Below are positions 15,355 to 23,361 of a DNA stretch of 34,833 bases, piece by piece. A model generated the notes under the pieces. That model ran no database searches. It was given only the letters and a program-made list of their open reading frames with translations, and was not told the origin of the DNA. The translations under genes were made by a program, and so were the position numbers. Source of the stretch: Azoarcus sp. (lineage in GTDB: Bacteria; Pseudomonadota; Gammaproteobacteria; Burkholderiales; Rhodocyclaceae); the NCBI GenBank assembly GCA_030604735.1, contig JAUVVG010000037.1:1-34833 (forward strand), written 5' to 3'. Each line of letters starts with the position of its first letter. The first letter of the stretch is position 1.

Positions 15355-16158
15355 TCAGCCAAGACCGTTTCGGCGCAGGAAATCATTGATCAGCCAGCGG
15401 GCGATCGTACCCGGTCCGGGCAGGGTGTCCGGCAGCTTGTCGGCCCGGAAGAAGGCGGCGTCCTCGATCTCTTCCGGGTCGCAGACGATTTCGCCGTCGG
15501 CGTAATCCGCGTGATAGCCGAGCATCAGCGAATGCGGGAATGGCCAGGGCTGGCTGCCGAAGTAGCGCAGGTTGGCGACGCTGATGCGGGTTTCCTCGAA
15601 CAACTCGCGATGAATCGCTTCCTCGGCACTTTCGCCGGCATCGACGAAGCCGGCGAGCGTGCTGTACATGCCCTGCACAAAATGATGCGAGCGCCCGAGC
15701 AGGATCTCGGGGCCACGTTCGACCGCGATGATGACGACGGGCGAGATTTTCGGGTAATGATCGCGCCCGCAGCCGCTGTTGCTGCAGCGTCGCACCGGAT
15801 TGCCCATCCCGCGTGTCGTTGGGCTGCCGCAGGCACCACAGAACAGATGGCTGCGCTCCCATTCCAGCAATTCCAGCGCGCGTGCGGCCATCCTGACCTG
15901 GGTCGGGGCGAGTCGTTGCGACAGCGCACGATAACCGACCAGCTCGAATCCGGCCGGCGCGTCGAAGCCGGCTGCCAGTTCGACCGCGTGGCAGGCGCGC
16001 CCACCGATCTCGCCCACCGGGAGTGTTCTGACGACGGCTTCGCCGACCGGGTGCGGCCAGCGCCCGTCCGGCACCTCGCGGCCGTCGCGCAAAAGCAGGG
16101 CATGGCCGCAGAACGCAAACCAGTAAGCCTGCTCACCGGTGATGTCCGAGTCCGCCAT
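15355..16158 (-). CDS. nudC: NADH pyrophosphatase / RNA-decapping Nudix hydrolase
   Basis: This 267-residue protein is NudC, which hydrolyses NAD(H) to NMN(H) plus AMP and removes NAD caps from RNA. It has an N-terminal domain and a zinc ribbon with Cys107, Cys110, Cys125 and Cys130. The Nudix box spans 170-192 (Gly170, Glu176, Arg184-Glu185, Glu188-Glu189). The NADH-specific signature SQPWPFPHS is at 202-210. In the Nudix box the usual Gly near the end (EExGU) is Arg191; all acidic metal ligands are kept. The ATG at 16158 has GGAGGA about 11 bases upstream; longer in-frame starts would run into the TIR gene. It lies 68 bp downstream of a TIR gene on the same strand. Confidence 0.93.
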   Translation of the reverse strand: MADSDITGEQAYWFAFCGHALLLRDGREVPDGRWPHPVGEAVVRTLPVGEIGGRACHAVELAAGFDAPAGFELVGYRALSQRLAPTQVRMAARALELLEWERSHLFCGACGSPTTRGMGNPVRRCSNSGCGRDHYPKISPVVIIAVERGPEILLGRSHHFVQGMYSTLAGFVDAGESAEEAIHRELFEETRISVANLRYFGSQPWPFPHSLMLGYHADYADGEIVCDPEEIEDAAFFRADKLPDTLPGPGTIARWLINDFLRRNGLG

Positions 16159-16226
16159 CAGTTTCGTTTCCTCCGTCCGACCGACCGAATCGTGGTCGAC
16201 ACTTTTGTGGTGCGAGGACGAGGATA

Positions 16227-17207
16227 TCAGTTCGACGCGGTGATTCGGCGAGCGCTGAACCGGATCGGGCGCTCGGGCGAGGCACCACCCGTGGTCTCGA
16301 GGATGAAGTCGAGGCGGTCGGCAGCGATGCGGGCGTGGTAACGGTGGGTCAGGGTCCGGGTTTCTCCGCCGGCCATCGACTCGCTGCGGGTTGTCAGGTG
16401 CAGGCTGCCGTCGCTTCGCCATTCACCGGCCTCGATGATCCGCGGGATGCCCAGGAAGCTGATCGTTCCACGAATCTCGCCGGCGTCATCATGGAGTTCG
16501 AGGCTTTCATCATGTTCTGCACCCCATTCGTAACGCACCCGTGCAGACCAGCTGCCGGCTGGCTGGCCGGGTCCGGTTTGGGCGTCGGTCATCGGCCCGG
16601 AAGACACGGGTCGCGATTCCGTCACCGGAAGGCTGCGCGATGGGGCGTCGGAAATCACCCAGGCTGTGGCAAGGGCGACGACCAGGAACGCAGCGAAGGC
16701 GGCGACGATCGCACGTCGCCCGCCTCGCGCACGCTTGCGCCTGCGTGCGACCAGCATCAAGGGAGACAGCGCGGCGATCAGGCGTGCGACGTCGTCACGC
16801 CAGCCGGCCTCGGTCAGGATCACCGCCTGGCGTCTGGCCAGTGCCCGGATCGACGTCGGCAGTTCATGCTCGACCGGCATGGTTGCCCCGCTCACAAGCA
16901 CTGGCCATACCGGCTTGGATGCGCGCAAGGCCGAGTCGATCTCCTGGCGTACCAGATCGTCCGGCTCGTCCAGTCGTCGCCTGCCGTTGTGGCTGGCGTC
17001 GAGCCAGTCCGGGCCGATCACGACCAGCACCAGATCGCTGGCCGCGATGCGCTGGGCGATGACCTCGACGAAGTCCTCGCCCGGGCGGATGTCCTCTATG
17101 TCCCGGAAGACATGTTCAGGGCCGAACACGTTCTCCAGTGCCTCGGCGAGGCGTCCGGCGAAACCCGGCCGGTCGCCGCGACGGTAGCTGATGAAGATGC
17201 CGCTCAT
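16227..17207 (-). CDS. Membrane-anchored TIR-domain protein
   Basis: This 326-residue protein has three parts. Residues 1-150 are a TIR domain: FISYRRGDRPGFAGRLAEAL (box 1), VFRDIEDIRPGEDF (box 2), ASDLVLVVIGPDWLD, then LVRQEIDSAL. Glu89 in the last motif corresponds to the catalytic Glu of NAD-cleaving TIRs such as SARM1. Residues ~166-186 are one membrane helix after an Arg-rich stop. Residues ~190-326 are a Thr/Ser-rich, beta-strand-rich domain (SWSARVRYEWG, HRYHARIAADRLDFIL), probably periplasmic. GAGG lies 8 bases before the ATG. It is 54 bp downstream of the polytopic protein gene and 68 bp upstream of nudC. NADase activity is inferred from the motif only. Confidence 0.88.
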   Translation of the reverse strand: MSGIFISYRRGDRPGFAGRLAEALENVFGPEHVFRDIEDIRPGEDFVEVIAQRIAASDLVLVVIGPDWLDASHNGRRRLDEPDDLVRQEIDSALRASKPVWPVLVSGATMPVEHELPTSIRALARRQAVILTEAGWRDDVARLIAALSPLMLVARRRKRARGGRRAIVAAFAAFLVVALATAWVISDAPSRSLPVTESRPVSSGPMTDAQTGPGQPAGSWSARVRYEWGAEHDESLELHDDAGEIRGTISFLGIPRIIEAGEWRSDGSLHLTTRSESMAGGETRTLTHRYHARIAADRLDFILETTGGASPERPIRFSARRITASN

Positions 17208-17261
17208 ACGATAGCCTCGCTGATGGGTGTGCAGGTGTGCCGACCGCAGTGGAATGGGGTA

Positions 17262-18842
17262 TTAGCTGCTCGCATGGGGTCTCTCGCTGAACAATGCCGC
17301 CAGGACTTCGCTGGCCTTGCCGAAACCGAGGCGGCTGGCTTCGATCCAGGTGAAACGGCCGGGAGGCGCATCGGCCAGTTCGCCCTCGGCCACGTCGCGG
17401 GCGGTGTGCTCGTCGTACAGCACCACCACCTGTGCCAGTCGTGGCGCGGCAGCGAGTACCTGCAACTCGTGACGACAGCCCCGGTTGTGCGGCTTGAACC
17501 CGCGCAAGTCCATCAGAACGACATCCGAACTTTGGACCAGTGCGGACAGCGCCGCTTGCCAGGTGCTGTCGTAGCAATAGCATTCATTGACCCGGTAGCG
17601 TCCATCCGGATCGGGCGCGAGATCGAACTCACTGATTCGAAGTGCGACCTGGGACGGGTTGGTGATGAAGCGGCTGCCGAGCCGGCCGTTGATGAAGGTG
17701 AACAAGTCGTCCGGATCCAGTGTGCGGCTGAGCAGATCGGTGCCGGCGATGAGCACGGTGTTGCCGGTCAGACGCCAGCGCTCGACCACGCGGTCGAACA
17801 GCAGGCCGACCTGCCGGTCCTGATGGAAGACGCGCAAGACCAGTAGCATGGGCGGATCGCCGGTCGGTTCGAGGAGCGGTCGAAAGAGCCGGTAGGCCAC
17901 CGGAATCCACAGCCACGGGAGCAGCTGGGTCAAGCCGGCCGGCCCCACACCTTGCAAGGCAGGCAGGGCGCTCGCGCTCAGGATCACCATCCAGTAGGCG
18001 GCGAACAGGTAGCCGAGGTCGGAAAAGCGCTTGTCCCGGTAGGCTTGCGCCAGTTTGCGTGCCAGTGCGTAGGTCGGCCAGGCCAGCACAAGCCATGGTG
18101 CCAGTACGACCAGCAGCAAGGTGATGGTCGCTCCGAGCGTCTCGACCCATGCCACCAGCCACGGCGGCTCGTTTTCGACCATACCGGCGAGCCAGGCCAG
18201 TGCGAGCACCGAGGCAGCCGAAAGCAGAATGAACAAGGGCAGCAGGTAGGGGGCGACTGCACGGATCCGTCCGCTCGCACCGATCAGCAGGCTGATACCG
18301 ATCGGAATCGCGACGACCCCGAACAACCAGACGCCGACCTCGACCAGTGCCTGCTCCCGGTTGGACGCGAGCATGACCACCCCGACCATGGCCACCATGT
18401 AGGTGATCACCGCGGTGGTGGTGCGCAGCCAGGTCCAGCGCTGCAGCAAGCCCCAGGCGAGCACCATGGGCCAGGCATAGACCAGCCCTAGCACGAGTAC
18501 ACGCGTCAGCGAGAACGGACTGGCGTTGTACACGAACAAGAGCGCCAGCCAGGACTGGCTCAGGCCGATCACCAGGCACAGGGCGCTGGTGGCGGCGAGA
18601 TAGCGCCAGCGTGCCCGCTTGTTGGCATTCAGGTCGAGGGTGCCGGGGGGGCGAGGCGTATCGACGCCGGGCCGATGACCGGGGGAAGGCGTCTGGTCCC
18701 TGGCGTCGTCCGGTGCAGCGCCTTGTCGCATCCGCTTCAGCATGCCGCGCCGGTAGGCGCCGGCGACAAACCAGGCGACCACGGCCGACAACAGCACGCC
18801 GAGGATGATCGCGAACAGGATCGGGCCGGCGTCGGTCGTCAT
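17262..18842 (-). CDS. Polytopic membrane protein with C-terminal TIR-like/Rossmann-like domain
   Basis: This 526-residue protein has one N-terminal helix (about 7-28), a charged linker, and roughly seven to eight helices between about 75 and 330. The last ~180 residues are cytoplasmic: RVFHQDRQVGLLFDRVVERW, NTVLIAGTDLLSRTLDPDD, then SSDVVLMDLRGFKPHNRGCR followed by HELQVL and QVVVLYDEH. The alternation of hydrophobic strands and the Arg-His-Glu motif resembles a TIR/SLOG-type nucleotide-binding fold. The start at 18842 (MTTDAGPILF) places the first helix right at the N-terminus; an extension to 18962 adds 40 unlikely residues. It is first in a minus-strand series with the TIR and nudC genes. 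I cannot name the family; a sensor or partner for the TIR protein is the best guess. Confidence 0.8.
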   Translation of the reverse strand: MTTDAGPILFAIILGVLLSAVVAWFVAGAYRRGMLKRMRQGAAPDDARDQTPSPGHRPGVDTPRPPGTLDLNANKRARWRYLAATSALCLVIGLSQSWLALLFVYNASPFSLTRVLVLGLVYAWPMVLAWGLLQRWTWLRTTTAVITYMVAMVGVVMLASNREQALVEVGVWLFGVVAIPIGISLLIGASGRIRAVAPYLLPLFILLSAASVLALAWLAGMVENEPPWLVAWVETLGATITLLLVVLAPWLVLAWPTYALARKLAQAYRDKRFSDLGYLFAAYWMVILSASALPALQGVGPAGLTQLLPWLWIPVAYRLFRPLLEPTGDPPMLLVLRVFHQDRQVGLLFDRVVERWRLTGNTVLIAGTDLLSRTLDPDDLFTFINGRLGSRFITNPSQVALRISEFDLAPDPDGRYRVNECYCYDSTWQAALSALVQSSDVVLMDLRGFKPHNRGCRHELQVLAAAPRLAQVVVLYDEHTARDVAEGELADAPPGRFTWIEASRLGFGKASEVLAALFSERPHASS

Positions 18843-19179
18843 GATGACCCTGAAAGCCAGGACGATCCATCGCCGCGGTCCATCCGACGCGGAGCGCACG
18901 GCCCTGAACGGCCGAGCGGGCGACGCCGGTGACCGGCCAGTCGTGCCCGGATGGGTGCGCAAATCCGTGCTGGTGAGGCTGGACGACCTTGCATGCGATC
19001 GAACTCCGAATGGCGATCATTCCAGTTCCCACTTTAGCAGCCTGGCATCGAGTTTTCCGCAGTCGGACGGACTTCCGGCCGGCGCCCGTGGAGCGCTGCC
19101 CACATATGGTCGGCAAGGCCGTTCGACGCTACACTGCAGCGCACATCATCAACAACGATCGCATAGAAAAGGTTTCAGA
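18843..19179. promoter_or_regulatory. Divergent intergenic region with candidate pgi -10 box
   Basis: This 337-bp stretch separates the minus-strand membrane-protein gene from pgi. It has no credible gene. TACACT at 19130-19135, in the context GCTACACTG, lies 45 bases before the pgi start and is the likely -10 element. A TTCC-rich AT patch at about 19018-19035 is the only other notable composition change. Confidence 0.35.
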
Positions 19180-20763
19180 ATGCGCCACGACACGCTTCCC
19201 ACCTGGCTCAGGCTGCGGGAGCTCGCTGACCAGGTTCGTATCGGCTTCGATCTCCGCGAGGCGTTCGTGGCCGACCCTCATCGTTTCGACAGCCTGTCCT
19301 TGAAAGCGCCGCACCTGCGGGTCGACCTGTCCAAGCAGTTGTGGACAACGGAGGTGTGGCGGATCTTGCTGGAGCTGGCCGACGCGGTGGATCTGGCCGG
19401 CTGGCGTGCCCGCCTGTTCGCGGGTGATCCGGTCAACACCACGGAGCAGCGTTCGGTCGATCATACGGCATGGCGTCGGGCAGCCATCGATCAGCCGCCC
19501 GCAAGCCTGGAGCGGATGCTGACCCTGGCCGAGCGGATTCGGACCGACGCCGGTATCGACGATGTGGTCCATATCGGCATCGGCGGTTCCGGCCTCGGCC
19601 CCGAACTGGCCGTACAGGCGCTGTCGCATCAGATCAGCTGCCGCCAGCGGATTCACGTGGTGTCCAACCTGGACGGGCACGACCTGCAGGCGGCGCTGGA
19701 TGGACTCGATCCCGACAGAACGCTGTTCATCGTGGTGTCCAAGTCCTGGTCCACTGCGGATACCTTGCGCAACGCGGCGTCCGCGATGGCCTGGTTCCAG
19801 GCCCGGGGTGGTAACGATCCGGCTCGCCATTTCGTGGCGGTGTCTTCACGCCCCGAACAGGCCAGGGCCAGCGGCATGGGGGAGGTGCTCGACATGCCGG
19901 AAGGCATGGGCGGACGTTTTTCGCTGTGGTCCACAGTGGGGCTACCGCTCGCCATTGCGATCGGGCGTGACGGTTTCACCGCCTTTTTGCGCGGTGGTGC
20001 GGAGATGGATGCCCACTTCGCCGACACACCCGCGGCAGCCAATCTGCCGCTGTCCATGGGTTTGCTCGATGTCTGGAATGCCACCTTCCTGCGATTTGCG
20101 GGGCGCTGCGTCGTACCTTATCACCACAACCTGCGACGACTACCGGCCTACCTTCAGCAACTCGAAATGGAGAGCAACGGCAAGCGTGTGGACCGCGACG
20201 GACAAGTGCTCGACTACCCCACCGCCGGTGTGGTGTGGGGCGAAGAGGGCAGCAACGGCCAGCACGCCTTCTTCCAGTGGCTGCACCAGGGAACGGCTTC
20301 GATGCCGACCGAGATCATCGCCGTCCGCAAGCCGGCGCACGGTTTCGCTGGCCATCACGACGCCTTGTTGGCCAACGCGCTGGCCCAGGCCCAGGCCCTC
20401 ATGATCGGATCCAGGGCGGGAAGTGGGCAATTGGCCGGTCATCAGGACTTTCCGGGGAACCGACCCAGCAGTTTCCTGATGCTAGAGTCCCTCGATCCGG
20501 CGTCCTTCGGTGCCCTGCTGGCCTTGTACGAACACCGGGTGTTCGTGGCCGGGGTGGTCTGGGGCGTGAACAGTTTCGATCAGTGGGGGGTCGAGCTCGG
20601 CAAGTCGCTCGCCCGGGACATCGAGCCGCGACTGTCTAGCGGAGACACTGCCGGTCTGGATGCTTCCACCGCGGGTTTGATCGGCTGGGCCAGGGGGGGC
20701 GACAGCGGCCACCGACCGTTCGCCCATCTGGAAGGCGTCCGTAGGCTGTTTCCGGCCCGGTGA
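19180..20763 (+). CDS. pgi: Glucose-6-phosphate isomerase
   Basis: This 527-residue protein interconverts glucose-6-phosphate and fructose-6-phosphate. The family landmarks are all present: HIGIGGSGLGPELAVQAL (phosphate site), SKSWSTADTLRNA (second phosphate loop; SKTFTT is more usual), QLEMESNGK with the catalytic Glu, GEEGSNGQHAFFQWLHQGT with the catalytic His, and SFDQWGVELGK with the ring-opening Lys. The start at 19180 has AAGG about 8 bases upstream. Longer in-frame starts back to 18805 add residues not found in Pgi and overlap the divergent gene. It appears monocistronic; the HDOD gene follows 111 bp later with its own -10-like box. Confidence 0.97.
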   Translation: MRHDTLPTWLRLRELADQVRIGFDLREAFVADPHRFDSLSLKAPHLRVDLSKQLWTTEVWRILLELADAVDLAGWRARLFAGDPVNTTEQRSVDHTAWRRAAIDQPPASLERMLTLAERIRTDAGIDDVVHIGIGGSGLGPELAVQALSHQISCRQRIHVVSNLDGHDLQAALDGLDPDRTLFIVVSKSWSTADTLRNAASAMAWFQARGGNDPARHFVAVSSRPEQARASGMGEVLDMPEGMGGRFSLWSTVGLPLAIAIGRDGFTAFLRGGAEMDAHFADTPAAANLPLSMGLLDVWNATFLRFAGRCVVPYHHNLRRLPAYLQQLEMESNGKRVDRDGQVLDYPTAGVVWGEEGSNGQHAFFQWLHQGTASMPTEIIAVRKPAHGFAGHHDALLANALAQAQALMIGSRAGSGQLAGHQDFPGNRPSSFLMLESLDPASFGALLALYEHRVFVAGVVWGVNSFDQWGVELGKSLARDIEPRLSSGDTAGLDASTAGLIGWARGGDSGHRPFAHLEGVRRLFPAR

Positions 20764-20844
20764 TCCCGGCCTTGCATGTGAGTGGTCGGCCGATCCGCCC
20801 CGGGTGCCGGGCTGGTTGCCCTGGCTGGCGACCGTGTTCGAGGC

Positions 20845-20850
20845 TACACT
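20845..20850 (+). promoter_or_regulatory. Candidate -10 box of the HDOD gene
   Basis: TACACT, again in the context GCTACACTG, lies 24 bases before the start codon. The flanks match those upstream of pgi. Confidence 0.35.
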
Positions 20851-20874
20851 GCTGCGCAAACCAAAGGGGGTGGC

Positions 20875-21732
20875 ATGGACGATTTCGACAAGCAGGCGGC
20901 AGACTTCGGCGAACTGATCGAGGCGGAGCTCAAGTCCGAGAAGCTCCACTTTCCGACCGCGCTCGATGTGACCTTGCGCATCAAGCGGCTCGCCGACGAT
21001 CCGGATTCCTCCCTGCAGGATATCGCCAAGGTCGTCGCGGCCGAACCGGTCCTGAGCGCGAGGCTGGTGCGGATCGCGAACTCGGCTGCCCTGAATCCCT
21101 CAGGTCGGGCCATAGACAACGTCGCGACCGCGGTGCAACGGGTCGGGCTGGCCACGGTGCGCAGTGCAGCGCTGGCGGTAGCCGCCGAGCAGCTGGCTGG
21201 TGATCAGCGCTCGCGCAACATGAAGATCATTGCCTCCGGCCTGTGGATGCACTCGGTGGAGGTTGCGAGCTGGGCGCACTCGATCGCGCGCGAGGTGAAA
21301 ACGGTCTCGGCCGATAGCGCTCTGTTTGCCGGCATGATGATAGACATCGGCCAGTTCTACCTGGTCGCGCGGGCGTCGGAGTTCCCGGCGATGGAGCAGA
21401 ACATCGACCGTTTCGGAGAGTTCGTCTCGATCTGGAGCGAGCCGATCGGTCGGGCCATCCTGGAACTGTTCGACCTGCCCGAAACCGTCCTCGATGCATA
21501 TACCTACGCTGACCCATCCGGAGGCGTCTGGCCACCGAAGTCGCTGTTCGACGTGGTGTTTGCCGCGACACTGGCTTGCGAGACGCCCAACCCCTTCGAC
21601 AGCCTCCTCGGCGGTCGGCGCGGTCGCTGGGAAAGCCTGCTCGACGACGAGATTCCGATCACCCAGCTCGACACGATCAAGGCGGCGGCCAAGGCGGGTC
21701 GCGAGGAGATGATGTCGGTGATCGCGGGCTGA
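20875..21732 (+). CDS. HDOD-domain signalling protein
   Basis: This 285-residue protein carries an HDOD domain, a non-catalytic relative of HD phosphohydrolases found in signalling and cell-cycle proteins. Typical segments are the N-terminal LHFPTALDVTLRIKRLADDP, DIAKVVAAEPVLSARLVRIA, NSAALNPSGRAIDNVATAVQ and SADSALFAGMMIDIGQFYLV. In the last, IDIG replaces the hydrolase HDIG, so the metal-binding His is missing as expected for HDOD. No extra sensory or output domain is attached. AAGGGGG precedes the ATG at 20875. It converges with the GntR gene (16-bp gap). The target pathway cannot be read from the sequence. Confidence 0.88.
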   Translation: MDDFDKQAADFGELIEAELKSEKLHFPTALDVTLRIKRLADDPDSSLQDIAKVVAAEPVLSARLVRIANSAALNPSGRAIDNVATAVQRVGLATVRSAALAVAAEQLAGDQRSRNMKIIASGLWMHSVEVASWAHSIAREVKTVSADSALFAGMMIDIGQFYLVARASEFPAMEQNIDRFGEFVSIWSEPIGRAILELFDLPETVLDAYTYADPSGGVWPPKSLFDVVFAATLACETPNPFDSLLGGRRGRWESLLDDEIPITQLDTIKAAAKAGREEMMSVIAG

Positions 21733-21748
21733 GCCAACCGACAGGTTG

Positions 21749-22411
21749 CTAAAGCAGGATGCCCCACCAGCGCAGGGTATTGCGGTAGTGCTCGCGCACC
21801 GCGCGGGCGGCCTGCTCCTCGTCCCTGGCGAGGATCGCATCGATGATGCGGATATGTTCCTCCATCGCCGATGCGATCCGTTCCGGCAGGAACGGGCGGG
21901 TCTGCTGGATGATCGCGATCTTGTCACGATTGAGGGCGTAGATTTCCTGCGCTGCGGCATTCTCGAGTGCGCCGCCCAGTGACAGATGCAGCGCCCAGTC
22001 GAGTTCCTTGGCTTGCTGTTGCAACGCCGTGGTCACGTCGGCGCGGGCGCGCTCCAGAATCTTCTCATGTGCCAGCCGGAGCGAAGACAAGGATTCCGGG
22101 CGACCCTGGCGTACCAGCCGACGCGCACCCTCCTGGTCGAAGATGGTCCTGAGATCGAAGCATTCGCGGATCGCGGTCGACGTGGCTTCCATGACCAGCA
22201 CGCCGCGTTTGGGTAGCACCGTGACCAACGAGCCGGCTTCGGCCCGTTTGACCGCTTCGCGTGTCGGCGCAAGCGGGAAGCCCAGCAGTTCGACCAGGTC
22301 CGGCATCGACACGAACTGGCCGGCGCGCAAGCCCTCCACCGTCAATAGCTCGCGCAATTTCTCGTAGGCCTGGTCTGCGAGCAGCATTCCCTCGGGTTTC
22401 GGTCGATTCAT
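21749..22411 (-). CDS. GntR-family regulator (FCD-type) of the ureido-compound locus
   Basis: This 220-residue protein has a GntR winged helix at about residues 10-80 (LADQAYEKLRELLTVEGLRA, FPLAPTREAVKRAEAGSLVT, PKRGVLV). An all-helical FCD effector domain follows at about 85-215, with IRECFDLRTIFDQEGARRLV, ELDWALHLSL and the C-terminal HIRIIDAILARDEEQAARAV. The last segment supplies the His/Asp positions that bind metal and carboxylate ligands in the family. The start at 22411 is preceded by only a weak ribosome site; longer in-frame starts reach into the promoter region. It is divergent from the ureidoglycolate lyase gene and probably represses it through the palindrome at 22570. Confidence 0.88.
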   Translation of the reverse strand: MNRPKPEGMLLADQAYEKLRELLTVEGLRAGQFVSMPDLVELLGFPLAPTREAVKRAEAGSLVTVLPKRGVLVMEATSTAIRECFDLRTIFDQEGARRLVRQGRPESLSSLRLAHEKILERARADVTTALQQQAKELDWALHLSLGGALENAAAQEIYALNRDKIAIIQQTRPFLPERIASAMEEHIRIIDAILARDEEQAARAVREHYRNTLRWWGILL

Positions 22412-22545
22412 CTCGGCAGCTTGGTGATGTTGAGGTGCGCGGTCCAGACTGATCCAAGCCGGCATTCCACTCCGCTTGCCGGTGTCCGGCACATGGCCCG
22501 AACAGGCTTGCAGTGGGTCATGGACGCTGCCCCGGAAGATTCAGG

Positions 22546-22575
22546 TTGACATCGTTTAAATCCGCTAACTAACAT
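22546..22575 (+). promoter_or_regulatory. Sigma70-type promoter of the ureido-compound operon
   Basis: TTGACA (22546-22551), an 18-base spacer and TAACAT (22570-22575) make the strongest plus-strand promoter match in the window. It lies in the 272-bp region between the GntR gene and the ureidoglycolate lyase gene and leaves a leader of about 100 bases. Confidence 0.65.
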
Positions 22576-22579
22576 GTTA
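22570..22579. promoter_or_regulatory. Probable GntR operator overlapping the -10 box
   Basis: TAACATGTTA is a perfect 10-bp palindrome that coincides with the -10 hexamer. Binding here would block RNA polymerase, which fits an FCD-type GntR repressor encoded next door. No second perfect copy was seen nearby. Confidence 0.5.
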
Positions 22580-22683
22580 CACAGAACTTTAGATGAGATG
22601 TGTCGATTCGGTTGTGTTCATGACCGACTCGTCATGTTGCGATTTCTTTCAAGCAGTTTTTGTGCCGCCAGGCGAGGAACATC

Positions 22684-23175
22684 ATGCGCGAAATCGTGGC
22701 CGTGCCCTTGACCCGAGAGGCCTTTGCGCCCTTTGGCGACGTCATCGAGGTCTCCGCTGCGGCCACGCGCTACATGATCAATGGCGGCAACACCGAACGC
22801 TTTCACGATCTCGCTTCGCTGGCGCCAGGGCCGGACGGCCGGGTCATTGTCTCGATCTTTCGCGGCCAGCCCAGGCCGATTCCGTTCGAGATCACGATGA
22901 TGGAGCGCCATCCGCTGGGTAGCCAGGCCTTCATGCCCTTGTCCGGGCGTCCCTACCTGGTCGTGGTCGCCCAGGCGACAGGCACACCCGATGCGGCAGA
23001 TCTCGCGGCTTTTCTGGCTGGGCCGGGGCAGGGCGTCAATTACGCGCCGGGCGTGTGGCACCACCCCTTGCTCGCGCTGGAGGAGATCAGCGACTTTCTC
23101 GTTCTGGATCGCGCCGGACCAAACCCCAACTGCGAAGAGATCGATCTCGCGTCACCGGCGCGGGTGTTCCTCTGA
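22684..23175 (+). CDS. allA: Ureidoglycolate lyase
   Basis: This 163-residue protein matches ureidoglycolate lyase (AllA), a cupin-fold enzyme that splits ureidoglycolate into glyoxylate and urea in allantoin breakdown. Landmarks are [16 protein letters not shown], the [13 protein letters not shown] segment, [19 protein letters not shown] and the metal-site region [13 protein letters not shown] with His126-His127. The ATG at 22684 has GAGGAA 6 bases upstream, which is better than an ATG eight codons earlier. It is the first gene after the GntR-controlled promoter; a 186-bp gap then precedes the TRAP genes. Confidence 0.9.
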   Translation: MREIVAVPLTREAFAPFGDVIEVSAAATRYMINGGNTERFHDLASLAPGPDGRVIVSIFRGQPRPIPFEITMMERHPLGSQAFMPLSGRPYLVVVAQATGTPDAADLAAFLAGPGQGVNYAPGVWHHPLLALEEISDFLVLDRAGPNPNCEEIDLASPARVFL

Positions 23176-23361
23176 TGTCGTTGCGTCCGCGCAGATTCCT
23201 GGGCGGATGCACCAACGTGGGGACGGCGGCGCCCCGTTCTGGATTGGCTTTTGGTGATACGCCTCGCGCTACCGGGTGTCGCGGCTGCAAGGGCGCGCAG
23301 ACAGGTGCATGGCACATGCCTTGCTTTTACAAAGCTCGATCTCATGGGGTGACCTGACGCG

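Noticed and set aside
16335-17846. A 503-codon plus-strand frame
   Set aside because: It is antisense to the TIR gene and the C-terminal part of the membrane-protein gene; the minus-strand proteins have the recognisable motifs.
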